Assembly (NCBI GenBank): GCA_029876055.1
Contig: CM056877.1
Coordinates: 2,108,001-2,172,000 of the forward strand
Length of the DNA: 64,000 nucleotides
Direction: 5' to 3'
Source: Madurella fahalii
Lineage: Eukaryota > Ascomycota > Sordariomycetes > Sordariales
The notes beneath the pieces are model-generated. The model saw only the letters and a list, made by a program, of their open reading frames with translations. It made no database searches and had not been told where the DNA came from. Position numbers and translations under genes: made by a program. Shown piece after piece: positions 10,725 to 22,707 of this stretch (the stretch's first letter is position 1; each line of letters starts with the position of its first letter).

Positions 10725-12553
10725 ATGAAGAACTCGATCCCTCCTAATCGACCGTAAGTTGCTGGTAAATAGACTTGCTCATTATCTGGTCATTTTTGCT
10801 CGTTCTAGCAACCGCACAGACCGCTCTTGGTGCCCCTGGTTAAGAGGGTTAGGGTCAGACCTGGTTCGCCCGGATTGCCCCTCCATTCCTCTCCGTGTAC
10901 GCTGTTTAGATGCTGTAGATCTTTAATATTCTCGCTATTCTCAGCGTGGTTTTGCGTCGTGTAATATGTCAATCTTTAATGTTAGAGGAGGTACATAAGG
11001 AAATCCAACCCGACATGTTGCTGTTCCTCCTTGGTACATATCCAAGGCAAGTCGAGAGCCGGTGTCCACGAAAGGACCAAACCTGATGCGTCGGTTTAAG
11101 CTTTAGCCGGGTCGGCCCAACTTAAAGAAGCATGTTGGTACAACCTAAGGGAAGGCAAAAGGGGAACCTTCAATTGGCACGGATACTTCAACGCCACGTC
11201 TCGACAGATGGGTGCTTTGGCACAAGCGTTACTCGACATGGCGACGAAAGATGCTGGCGGCAAACGAGTGTACGCGAGTAAGGTCAAAATCTGTGCCTGG
11301 CGGAAATCATTGCATGGAAGGTAAACTCGGATGTTTTCAATTGCGGCTGTGGGCAACAGGGATGTATGTCCCTCCATCCCCGCTCGAAGTATGTAAGGTA
11401 CTTTAGTATTTCATGATCTTTCAACATCCTCATCAACCCCTTGCGTAAAGCAAAATACGACTCTAAGTGTATCCGTTGGTTCGCAACTGCCAAAACCTCC
11501 CTTCCAGCATTCCCTAACCGCACCGATAACCCCAAACTCGGCATGTCTGTAAGTTGCCACTTTGCCCGCCCTAGAAATCGTACAAAGGAAGATGTGCTCC
11601 TACCCAAGCCGTCGACCGTCAACAAACTTCCATTGGCAGGAAACCCAAAGACCAAAACCCCTGAGGGGAAAGATGCGGCATTCATGATTCGAGAACCCGC
11701 CAACATAATCCCCCATACTCCCGAATCCCCGCGCCTCAAACCCTTCCAAACCAACCATTTGCCTTACATACTCCACACGCGCATGAGTGGCACCTGCAGG
11801 GTGCTAACAGCATGCCGGGAGTCGACCGAGCACAAGAAACTACTACTTCCGCGGCACCACCGGCATCCCGCATGCGACTTTTGCTTCGTTCGAAATCGGA
11901 CGAACGCCTCTCGCCACCCACTACCCAGGCTTTGCCCATTCTCCGGACCGAAACAAGCTTTTTATTTCGGGGCTTTCATCGATGCAGCCACCTACCACAC
12001 CATCGGACTTCCCACGTCCCAGACTTACACATGTCTTGCTCTAGGATGCTATTTGGCATAGGTTTATTTGTTTGCCTTGGTAACTTTTGTGCGTATGTGT
12101 GTGTTGTGTGTGTCCTAAAAAAAGAAGAAAGAAAAATAATTTCATATCAGAAAACGCCGTAAAAAGATAAACTTCACACATTCCGTTAGGTATTCGTCTC
12201 CCGCTTTGCTCCATCCAACACCTCCGATGTAAGGAACAGGGCCTCAAAGAGACAGCAAGTCCCAAGAAGTCCCCCCGATGATCTGAACGCAAAAAAGAAG
12301 GTCTCTACTGAGCGAACCCGCCGCTAGCTCCACTCCGCCGTCAATCGCTGGAGTCATAGGACGTTCGTTGCCCCGGCTCGGGGTTGATGATTGTTGGTAT
12401 TAAACCCCGAGACTGAGGTGCCGAAGTGCCGCGTCGCATCCCGGCTAGAGAGCCGGTCTTGCTCATGCATTTCCAGACGCCAAAGGAGAGGGAAAGAGAT
12501 CCAGTAATCGAACCCCCTCTCCCCCTCCTTAGTGTTTGGGCAAGGGCTAGTCC
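10725..12553. other. Intergenic; no convincing gene
   Basis: About 1.8 kb. A 206-codon frame (11441-12061, +) and a 156-codon frame (11284-11754, -) overlap on opposite strands; neither has a recognisable domain or splice-supported extension, so neither is called. An A-rich patch lies at about 12117-12137. Purine-rich sequence at 12481-12500 (+ strand) sits downstream of the small leftward gene. Confidence 0.5.
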
Positions 12554-12836
12554 TTAGTGGGCGGTGGTGGAAGAGCTCGACGAAGACGACGACATTGTCG
12601 ACTCTGTCGACGAGACAGACGAGGACGAATCGGCCCGGACGGCCTTTTTCCTCTCGCTAAAAATGTTATTTTAGTATCATGGGGGTGCATAGGGGATTGG
12701 GAGGCTGCGCGTCTTACTGTGTGGCCCGGTCGAGCAGCGTGCATTGCCACTTGGCATTGCCAGCCTTGATGTGGAACTTGACGCTTCCAGCCTCGAGGGC
12801 GGCCTTGATGCGGGTTTCTTCAGCAGAGGATGGCAT
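12554..12836 (-). CDS. Small spliced Ser-rich protein (73 aa), unknown function
   Basis: Two exons, 12836-12718 and 12656-12554, joined by a 61-nt GT-AG intron (GTAAGA donor, TTTTTAG acceptor). The frame is kept and gives 73 aa. The first half is compact and charged (MPSSAEETRIKAALEAG, then KFHIKAGNAKWQC and TLLDRAT). The second half is a basic patch, ERKKAVR, followed by an almost pure Ser/Thr tail. The N-terminal 45 residues look like a conserved small domain, but I do not recognise the family. It is too short and spliced for ordinary ORF finding. Support is the good intron and the switch from structured to low-complexity sequence. No signal peptide or membrane segment. Confidence 0.6.
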
Positions 12837-15800
12837 CTTGAACAAGGTTATACGGTGTGAGAGGTGAGTGTGAGAGGGGTGGTAGAGCTCGTCTTCAAAG
12901 CATACGAAGTCGAAGTAAAGCTCAAGAGAGGACGGTAGCGGAGGGATGGCAATGACGGGGGAAAGCGTCCACGGTGGGAAGAAGGGGGTTGGCGGAAGGA
13001 GTTATATAGACGGGGCTTGCAGGAAGGCTCACTCGAGTCTCCGTCCCAGCCCGCCCGTGGAACACGAACACAGTTTCTGGAAAGGAAGGTCGGGTGTGGG
13101 CCGGCCCCGAGGTAGGGTTCTAATTGCATCAGGGAGAGCGTGCCCTAATCGAGAATGAGCCATTTGCGATCCCGCGCTCACACGCGGAACCCCGGTATCC
13201 TTGTTTGGGCGTTGCAGCTCCCGTCTGATCGGAGCGACCCCAACTTTTCGGCGGTTTTGTGCTTGGGCCAACTTAGATGCCCTGTCTGTCAACGGGGGAT
13301 ATCGGACCTTTGGGCCCGTCCGAGAAGTGGGTGGGTTGGTTGCAGCCCGCTTGGACAGAACCCGGACTAACTTGATAGAGAATCGAGAAAAATTATTCCC
13401 CGTTATTACATACCGTAGCAGCGTTGCCCCAGGTCAGGCCGCTGCTCGGTTTTCGGGTACCTGTATGTAGGACCTCGATATCAGGCACTGGCCCGAGCTG
13501 GCGGGTTCCGAGGACCAGGAACCGCATTCCACTCTAAGAACATTTCCGGAGCAGTGATGGAAGGCTGTTAGCGGGACTCTCGGGAACGCTCAGGATAGAA
13601 TTTCCCCAAGGCTTCTGTCGGCTCCGGATGATCATTTTGTTCCAGAACGCCCAACTTCAACGAATAGCCGGAGCCGTCCAATCCGCGGCCACAGACCCGT
13701 GCTCATTCTTGATAGTTAGAGGGTGACAGGGGGAGTTGCCATCCAATTCGCCATAGGGCTTGGCATTCGGTGGACAGAATCGACTACGAGCCGCGGCCCC
13801 CTGTAAAGCCGGCCCAGCCACTGCAGGAGGATCGACGGTCTATGTATGTATGCGGAACACAGTGTGACCAACGGCAGCGGCGAATTAACTGAGTGAATTT
13901 ACTTTCTTTTGGCGCACAAAGTTGACACTGCGGTGGCGGTCGTAGATCCCGTCTGCTCTGATTGTGTGCGTGATGAATTACCCAAACCTGACGTGGAACC
14001 CCCAAATTATTTTTCTGGCGCACTTGACCAAGTTTGACCTAGCGGCTTGTGTTCCCTGGCCATTTGTGTGAAGGGTTTTGTCCAATAATCGCGCCCCTCG
14101 CATCTCGGTTTGGTAATAAGCGGCGGTGAGGTGTCAGTTTAACCCACCGGGCGTGGGACTGTCGTCTTTGTTACTCTCACCACCTTCAATTCGGGTACCC
14201 CATCAGTTCCGGGGATCGGAAAGATGCTCACTACCTACGACTTCACGCCTTTTTACACACGGTTATACTGATGCATACGTAGTACACGGCAGCGCCATAT
14301 TAACTTGGCACGGCAAGTCCTGCTCAAAGCGGAACTTTGCCCCAAGTTGTTAAAACCGAGGGGATGCACTGCAGTGGGTAAGCTGCTTGGCTTATACGAC
14401 ATCTCGGCTTCTTTCACCAATGCGAACCGCCCAAGGCGATCGAGCCCGAGAGCAAACCGGCCGCCTGTTGGTGGGCGCACACATCCCGCGGGAGGCAGAA
14501 CACGTGTAACATCTTCTCAAGGCCTGTTCTGTCTCTTCTCTCTGGATCATCATGCCAGCTATTCCCGTTGATGCAGACACTTCCATACTCTTTCAAGCCC
14601 TAACCCACGTGTCTTCGCCCGGTGCCCTAGCTGGACCGTCATGCTTCCTGCGAGAAAACCGCCGAGGCCGATGCCGAGACCTACCATCTTGATGTAGGGG
14701 CAGGCGGCATGGACTTTGTCCCGGCATCATCCCGGATTTCGAGGAATTGCCTATCGTGGCCGACAGAGGCGGCGAGACCGCGATGTAAGTGCACAAAGAC
14801 GCGCTTGAGCTCTCGCATCTCACAAATTGCCCGGCAAATTGGGCAAGATAGATCATTTGCGCCATCCCGCGGCGGGAAGTCGGGGTCTCTCCCGCCCGAC
14901 TGGATACACCGGGGCAAGAGGGAAGATGGAATGTGGTGTCGCATATCCTGGTCTTGCGCGATCGCGACGACGAAAATTGGCTCCCCCAACTGCTTCCGGG
15001 ATCCACCATCTGGAGAGTCTCCAGTGCCCGTCTGTCCATATCGAGTCTGCCTACTGTAGTAAGATTGCGCGTGCAAATCCGGCTTCCTTTCAGCCGCTTT
15101 GCGTCCAAGGATGGACATTACCATTGTGTCAAGTGAGCCGGATAAATCGACCGTGCACTCAGATATTACGACCATATCTAGCCACATAATTATAGCTTTA
15201 ACCACACATAGCTTGAAGAAAAGAGAAAAAAGCGAAATGGTAAAGACCCGCCTTCCTACTCTCCGTGGGCAAGTTGTAACAAGTATTACAGCAGAATGGA
15301 ATACCCTTGCATTTAGATACGGTCATACTATCATGTTGGTTTCAAACTGCGTATTTGGTGGTAGGAGGCTCGCGTTCGCTCCGACACTAGCGACGCTGCG
15401 AGCCGGTCGGTGCAAGACCCATCATCTCTAATGGGCCATCTGCTCCGCGATCAAACAAAGGGTAGGTACAGGTGCTTGTTTCTACCTTATCCGAAAAGGT
15501 GTGTTCACAACGCGGTTGTCACGGCCGAGCCGCAGGTTCAAATATGGTCGGTACGAGAAGGACGATATTACCGCGTTGTAATAGGTCAGCTGAAGGCCTG
15601 CCAGACCTATCACAGCTCCTGCCGGAATTTGATGCTGCGACTCGAGGTTGGTGCATGGCACCGGGCCAGATTCTCTTGGAAACTGCAGCCAGATACTGAC
15701 GCTGCTGCACGATGCGAGGCAAGTCCGGGGTGGAAATGAAGAAGATGCCTAATTGGGCGGGAAATATGCTTACAGCGTCATATCAGGAGATCGTCCGCAG

Positions 15801-16795
15801 TTCTCCGGTTGACATGAGGAAGGAAGAAAAACCTTTGACAGCTTAGGTTCCTCGTGTCCCCTCCATCTTTCCTCATGCGTCTTCGGCCCGGCCTTGTGGG
15901 CAACGTAGGGGAAGGCGTGCGTTGGGTGGGGTTGGTTTAATAGGTGCTTCTGCAGACGCGTAAGGTATCACTGTAACAACGCCAGCGGGACTGGATGATT
16001 TGTCCGATCTAGCGGCTTGTCTGGTACATCGAGCGTAGGTAGATTCGTAGAATGCCTTTGGTGAACTAGGCCTGATGTGGGATTCCAATCCGGTCAAACG
16101 CTCATAGGCCTACCATTCCCAGCCCGGTGCTACCGCGACCGCTTGGCCTTCCTCTCTCCTAGGCTGCCGGGACTTTGACCGCTCGCTGTCACAGCCGGCA
16201 TACGCATGCAATGCTTGGCTGTCACCTTCATGTAAATCGGTGCTGATTAAACCGCGGTGCCTGATGAGATGTCGTATCTGACGAATTGGCTTCGATAAAA
16301 AAAGAGTATCCAATGCTTAGTTGGGGATGCGATGGAAATAGCAAGGTGGCTGCCTATTTATGTGCTTCTTACATTGCACTAACGGGGGTCGGTACGACTT
16401 GTTCGTTGGCGGAGCGAAAAATTCCTCATTGTTTTTTATCGAATATTCAGCAATAGCGTGCTTCAGATTCCCGCTTCGCCTTGATCGGTCGGCGGCGGCA
16501 CTCATCGACGGCTTGTGTTACAGCCGGAAAATGAGCCGAGACCGGGGGACTTCGGCAGTGTGTGCTGTGACGGCACGGGGGAGACATTTCGCAGCGAGCT
16601 TTGTGTGTGTATGTACAGACCTCCATGCTTGCCCTCCAGCATCATCCGCGGAAAGTATGGGTTACCAGTAGGAACCCAATGGACGGAGTACCACGATCCG
16701 GAGTTAAGAAGGTCATTACAATCGTCATCGTTACCAAACAGCCAGGACACTATCGAAAGTCGGCTGCAATACTAGTACAGTCTAAGGTATTGGTA
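12837..16795. other. Gene-poor region (~4 kb)
   Basis: No gene can be supported. Composition looks less GC-rich than in the flanking genes, and open frames are short and scattered. One frame on the - strand (15205-14681) contains the Cys-rich string CPICRAIC followed by a His-containing stretch. It might be a decayed remnant of a metal-binding protein, but no full domain can be made. The left ~300 bp is the promoter of the small leftward gene; the right end is the 3' flank of IDH2. Confidence 0.5.
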
Positions 16796-18257
16796 TCATA
16801 GCTTCTCGATGATGGCCGCCGCGAACTCATGCGTCTTTGCCTTTCCGCCCAGATCACCAGTCAGAGCCTTGCCCTCCGCCAAGGTGGCGAAGGCAGCCTT
16901 CTCAATCCGGTCGGCATACTCGCCCAGGCCCATGTGCCTTAACATCATCATGGAGCTGAGAAGCAGGGCGGTAGGGTTGGCGAGCCCCTTGCCAGCGATA
17001 TCGGGGGCCGAGCCGTGAACAGCCTCGAAGATGGAGCACTCGTTGCCGATGTTGCCAGAAGGGGTGAGGCCCAGTCCGCCAATAAGACCAGCGCACATGT
17101 CGGACAGAATGTCGCCGTAGAGGTTGGGCATGACAAGAACCTTGTCGTTGTAGGGGAGCGGGTCCGTTGTCATTTTCAGGCAAGTGTTATCGAGCAGCTC
17201 GGCATCGAATTCGATATCGGGGAACTCCTTGGCTACCTGACGACCCACGCTGAGAAACAGACCGTCGCTCATCTTCATGATGGTGGCCTTGTGCACAACG
17301 CGGACCTTCTTGCGGCCAATGGCACGGGCGTGCTGGAAGGCATATCTCAGCACACGCTCGCTGGCTTCGCGTGTGATGAGCTTGATGCTCTGTACAACAC
17401 CGTCCACCACCACGTGCTCAATACCCGAGTACTCGCCCTCGGTATTCTCGCGGATCAAGACCGTGTCGACATTGTCGTAAGGGGTTTTGTAGCCGGCAAC
17501 CGATCGGCAGGGACGCAGGTTGGCGAAAAGATTGAATGTACGACGGAGCGTAAGGTTAAGAGAGACGTGGCCCTTGCCAATGGGTGTCTGTCATCGTGGT
17601 CAATCAACCATACGCCAGTCCAAAGGGCCGAGGGTCGAGGCACATACCGCGAGGGGGCCCTTAAGAGCAATCTTATTCTTCCTGATGCTCTCAATAGCCG
17701 CATCCGGGATTGCTGTCTTGCCGTCCTTGATAATGGGGTCGACATTGATGGGCTCCCAAGCGATGGGAGTCTGTCGCCCGTTAGCATGGGGAGGGCAACC
17801 GGGCGAGCGGAAGCTAATGACAGACCTTGGCGGCGGCGAAGATGTCCTTGACGGCGACGGCAATCTCGGGACCAATCCCATCGCCCTCAATAAGACTGAC
17901 GGTGTAGCGGCCCTATGAACGCGTTTTAGTTGCACTGTTTGTGCTGTGAAGCTATCGCAGTACTGCTGTGTTTGAGTGATTTTCAGAGCGAAAGGAGGTG
18001 TTTGCGGCGGTTGGTTGCATGCGATCGGAAGTCGGTCGTCGCTTACCTGCGCATCCTTCTGTCCATTGAACTTGGCGACAGCATCCTGCGACGAGTAGAG
18101 CCTCTGGTTCTACAAACCGAAGGTGTCAGCCAGCGTTTATTTACCCAGGCCGGCGAGGGTGTTGTCGCACCTGCAGCGAGAGAGTGACAGCCGCGCGGGG
18201 AGCTGCACGCCAGCATTGCCGCTGCACCGGAGCAGCGATTGAGCGGAGGGCCAACAT
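16796..18257 (-). CDS. IDH2: NAD-dependent isocitrate dehydrogenase subunit 2, mitochondrial
   Basis: Five exons: 18257-18171, 18109-18047, 17912-17826, 17770-17648 and 17587-16796, giving 383 aa. All four introns are GT-AG and phase 0. The product is the catalytic-type subunit of the heteromeric mitochondrial NAD-IDH, which oxidises isocitrate to 2-oxoglutarate in the TCA cycle. The N-terminal ~40 residues are rich in Arg/Ala/Ser with no acids (MLALRSIAAPVQRQCWR), as in a mitochondrial presequence. The mature enzyme starts with IEGDGIGPEI. The substrate-binding segment LNLTLRRTFNLFANLRPCRS and the signature NLYGDILSDMCAGLIGG are intact. Length matches fungal IDH2. It is divergently transcribed from SEC5 with a 569-bp shared upstream region. 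A 278-codon frame on the opposite strand is a shadow. Confidence 0.96.
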
Positions 18258-18826
18258 AGTCGATTAGGATATCCGCCAAAAAAATGTCCTGTTAAATAGT
18301 ATGGTATGGTGTGGACAAAGGAACGGAAAGAATGTCGAGATGTAGCACCAGTATGAAGAAGAAAAACACAATTCGATTACACTGCAACCAACTGAACCCA
18401 CAGCTGATGCAAGTTTTGGCTACGGCACAACAGGATGGACCGTGCGCTAGCTACAGGGGTCACGCATCGGTGGCAACAAGACCGAGCATGGTGCTGGGGG
18501 CATCCATTACGTAGTGTAGATGAAAAACTCGATGCAGCTCACCGCCCCAAAAATCCGGCAGAAAGATCCGGCAACAAAGCCATCGCCGGTGGGTTTCTCA
18601 TGCCTGCGCCGATGACAGCCGGACCTTGCCGTTCCTGCTGCATTTCACCAGGAAGCGCCAAGCCACGCGAATGTGAGACCCTTTCCCACAGATCTGCCCA
18701 ACCCCACTTGACCCCTGTCCGGCCAACCTCCATTCACTGGGGGAGCTTCGCAATGCCAGGACAGTAGCCAAGGGCGTGCCGAAAAATCGAGTTCATCAGC
18801 CTTGCCGACTGCGGCAATCAAACACC
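18258..18826. promoter_or_regulatory. Divergent promoter region IDH2/SEC5
   Basis: This 569-bp interval separates the start codons of leftward IDH2 and rightward SEC5. No coding feature is supported and no strong TATA or regulator motif stands out. Confidence 0.5.
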
Positions 18827-21800
18827 ATGGCGGACCTGGAGCGGACGGTGCTCGACTTCTACCAAATCTCGACACTCAATCCGGCCCAATGGCCCGCCGA
18901 GAAGAACAACGACAGCGACGCTTCCGACGATGAAACCATCAAGAAGAAGGCGAACAGGAGAAAGTCGAGGTATCAGGCTCTGGAGAGAGCTGTGAGTACC
19001 AGGAGCAGCATCGTACCCGGGTCCGAGAACTCGGGCAGCGGAGTCGGCAATCTGGTCCAGAAGGATGAACCGGACCCCCTAGGCACGACTGACAGCGTTG
19101 TGAGGACGCTGAAGCACCTGGGAGTCCCGTTGCAGGATGACCTGAGGCTTCGTACGTCTGCCTTGGATGACTCTCTTGGCGGAGCCGGCCTTCGTGGCTA
19201 ACACATACATGTGGAATAGGCAATCGGTTCCTCCTCTCGTCTACCACCTTCTCGCCCGCACTGTTCTTGTCGCAGATGCACGCGACGGCAGACACGCAAT
19301 CGCTGATCAACGGGCTCGAGGTGCTTTCCCAGTCCATTGACCAAAAATCCGCTTCCCTCAAGGTTCTCGTCGAATCCAATTTCGAGCGCTTCGTGCGCGC
19401 AAAAGCCACCATCGACAATGTCTACAAGGAGATGAAATATCGCGGCGCCGATCCCACGCCTCCCCGTGCTAGAGCCCACTCTCGTCACGCTAGCAGGAAT
19501 AGCTTCCGAAGTGGTAGCGGCCCGGGCCCAATCGCCAACCCGCTTTCGCCCGCGACGGATCCCCGCAAGAAGAACGCACTGATAAAGGAGAGCGAGTACG
19601 GGGTTCTGGGTGTCAAGGCGCCGTTGCTCGACGTCTCGGCGAAGGCTGAGGATGTCTGGGGGCCGGCGCTCGGTGGGCGTGAGAAAGAGGAGCATCTCAA
19701 GACGGTAGCATCCACACTCGATCAATACAAGGAGTATGTCGAGGCAAGCGCTGCAATCGCTGACAGCATCAGGCGCAAGGACCACGAGACCCTGGTCGAG
19801 GAATACACGAAAGCGAGGAGGTTTGCCGACGAGGCCAAGCAACTTGCCCAAGAGGTCGCATCCTCGCAGCCCACCGACGACCAGCTACACCGTATTCTTC
19901 TGGCGGCACGCATGTGGCATGATATTGAGGAGCAGATCCAGGTCCTCAAGCGCGACATATGGAGGAGACTCATTTCTCCCTATAACATGACCAAAGCGGA
20001 GACGCCGGGCCAGGCCGAGGACGAACAGCACATGGAACTTATCACTCTTTTACTGGAGTTGGGCGTTGAGGATAACCCCGTTTGGGTTTGGCTGTTGAGT
20101 CGCTACGACTATCTGAAGAGCAAAATCACGTCTACGGCCGAGCGGTCGAAGGTGGAAATTGAAATCTTGCGGCGCCGACTTGCGAATGCCGAAAAGCCCA
20201 GTCCCCAGACGATCGCATCCCATATGCGGGCACTTGGGCGGCAGTCAATCGAGACGAGGGCTAAGACGTTTGATACGCCTGATGTGGTGGAGCTCTGGGA
20301 GATGAATGTTGCCTTTGTTAGCAACCTTCTCTCTCCTCAGGGCATATTGGGCCAAGTGCTTGAGTTCTGGCAGACTGTTCAGGGCTTCATTGATGGAAAG
20401 ACGCAGAGGAGTTTGCCGGTTGGCTACAACGGGGAATCTAGAGACCACCATCGGCTCTCTCAGCAGGGAACCGTAGATCTCCAGAAAGGCACGGTCGAGT
20501 TGGTCAGCATGATCCGAGAAAGCGTCCTCATGTTCTTTGCTGGGCCTCCACCGGAGGACGTCTCACTCTTGTTCTCCCCTTTGCCACAAACCCCAAGCAC
20601 TCCTGGAACTGCGTCCATCTCTGGTTCTCTGACACCAAGAGATCCTCGCTTTAACCTTGATCCAAACAACCCGCCGCCCCCATCCCCCAAGAGAGGAGAG
20701 GCGTGGGAGAAATTCGCTTTCTGGCCACCTTGGTCAAATTCTCTCAGTGGGGTGCACTATCTCTCCAAGATGCTGGCTCTAGTCGGGGCTGGCGCCTCGG
20801 ATATGGCTTCCATCTCCCCAGTCGGTCAGGGAGACGCGGCTGAGGTAGAGCGGGTGAAGACCTTGGTTGGCATTGCAAGGGAAAGATGCGTGACGGCGCT
20901 CTGTGCCGCATGGAACCGGGATGCGGAAAACATCAAATACGTTGAGGACTGGAACCGCTCGCCAGACAGCAAGGATGTGACCAAGATGCCGACCAGCTTT
21001 GCCGCGTTCGAGGGGGCGCTGCTCGGCGGGATGCAGAAGATCCTTTACATCTCGGAAGCAATGTCGAAGCCGGGAGCTGGGGATATTGTCCTTCCTCCAC
21101 CGACAAAGCTGCTGCAGATGGTGCGCAGCCAATACGTAACCACTCTCTACAAAGCCCTCAGCGGCATGGTGGAGAACGCCGAGCGGTTTCCCAAGAAAAC
21201 GGACGACGACTGGACCGTGGATAGCGATGGCTACGTCCTTGTGAACAACGCACCGACAGATCCGCACATTTCAGCGAGTGCAGTTGGCGGCGCCACAATT
21301 GATGCGGCTGATAGGGTAAGCCACCGGGGATCCCCTTTTCTCCCCTAACTCCCGAGACGTACTAACACAACCGCAGAACGTCCGTATGCTCCTAACACTC
21401 AGCAACCTCCAAGCCCTCCGTTCCACCGTAGTCCCCAGCCTCAACACGCAATTTGAAAACGCATTCTCGGTAAAACTCACCGACGAGACTAAAACAATCC
21501 GCGACGTCCTCGGCCAGATCGACGCCCGCCTCTTCCAGTCCTATACCCGCCCCTCGATCGAAAACCTCCGTCGCATCATCCGCGCCGGCGTGTCCTCACC
21601 GGACTGGGTGCCACCGCAAGGCGCCAAACCCCGCGAGGTCCGCCCCTACGTCTACGAGGCACTCCTCAGCCTGGTGCTCGTGCACACGCAAGTTTCGACC
21701 ACGGCCTCCTCCCTCACCACGCAGGTGCTCTCGTACCTCCTCGAGCAGGCCTCGCGGGAGCTGCTGGACGCCTTCAAGACGCGGCCGCGGTACAATCTCG

Positions 21801-22111
21801 AGGCGCTCATGCAGGCCACGCTCGACGTCGAGTTCGTCGCGCAGACGCTGAGCCACTACACGACGGACCGCGCGTCGGAGCTGCAGAGCGCCATCTACCA
21901 GGAGCTCGACGGCCGCACCGACAACGACGCGCGCGCCCGCCTGCAGGCCGAGCTGCCCGAGATGCGCGCCGTGCTCAAGCGGCTGCGTGAGGCGAGCCGG
22001 AGCGAGTTTGCGTGCTTCAGGAAGCCCAAGAGGTCTGCTGCTGCTGCGGCGGCGGCGGCGGCTGGTGGTGTTGGGGGGCAGGCGGTGGTGGTGCCTGGAG
22101 AAGACGGATAA
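18827..22111 (+). CDS. SEC5: Exocyst complex component Sec5
   Basis: Three exons: 18827-19151, 19220-21315 and 21377-22111, giving 1051 aa. Introns are 68 and 61 nt with GT-AG ends. The start MADLERTVLDFYQ is preferred to an in-frame ATG 51 nt upstream because it begins the ordered N-terminus. Features: a short N-terminal segment with a basic KKKANRRKSR patch; the helical Sec5 domain beginning at LINGLEVLSQSIDQK and the NFERFVRAKATIDN motif; long helical rods through the middle; a Pro/Ser loop (TPSTPGTASISGSL); and a C-terminal helical bundle ending in a poly-Ala tail. Family knowledge: Sec5 is one of eight exocyst subunits that tether secretory vesicles to sites of polarised growth, such as hyphal tips, under Rho/Rab control. 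Length fits fungal Sec5. Confidence 0.93.
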
Positions 22112-22707
22112 GGGTAGGGAGTACAATAGGTGTGATTGCTAGAGCGTGATTTTGTAAGACTTGCATGTTTATCAAGATGCTCTTTATAGGCGAGGAGTGA
22201 CAGTGGAATGTCTTTTTCCTTCGGCAGCTAGAAGGTGTGATTTTGTCTAGCTACTCAGTATCCGCTACAATTGGGGGTATTTTGTCTAATTATGAATTGA
22301 GTAAAACACAAGGTATCCCCATTCCGCCGTCCATCACCCGAGAGACCGACGAGAACCCCCCTCCCCCCTCCCCCCCCCCCCTTTTTTTTTCCCCCTTTTT
22401 CTTTTCATGTCAAGCAACTCGGAACCAAACAGCTTCTACGACCTCGGTCGCAGTATTATTCCATTACTTTTCAAGGCCAGGCGGCCATGAACTCCTCTGA
22501 GACGCCGTGAAAACCTCATAATCGTACATGGCATATTCAGTCATGGGCTATGAGCCATCGCTTCGCAAAATCCTGGAAAGATCTCTCTCCGAGATAAGAT
22601 TAAGGAGAGAAAGAACGTAAAGGAAAATGAAGGCAGAGGGTTGATTGTCTTTAGCGTGTCGCCACAAGTGGGTCGCAGTCTGACGCCAGACAAGACCCGA
22701 GGTCTGT
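22112..22707. other. Convergent 3' spacer SEC5 / zinc regulator
   Basis: No gene. A C-rich then T-rich homopolymer tract at about 22359-22410 follows SEC5 by 250 nt. Purine-rich + strand sequence (about 22586-22633) lies 75-120 nt past the stop of the leftward regulator, giving a pyrimidine-rich 3' flank in that transcript too. Confidence 0.55.

Noticed and set aside
11284..12061. Overlapping frames of 156 (-) and 206 (+) codons
   Set aside because: Open on both strands at once, no domains, no splice support. Kept as intergenic.
17015..17851. 278-codon + strand frame opposite IDH2
   Set aside because: Crosses two confirmed introns of the sense gene and encodes no recognisable domain.
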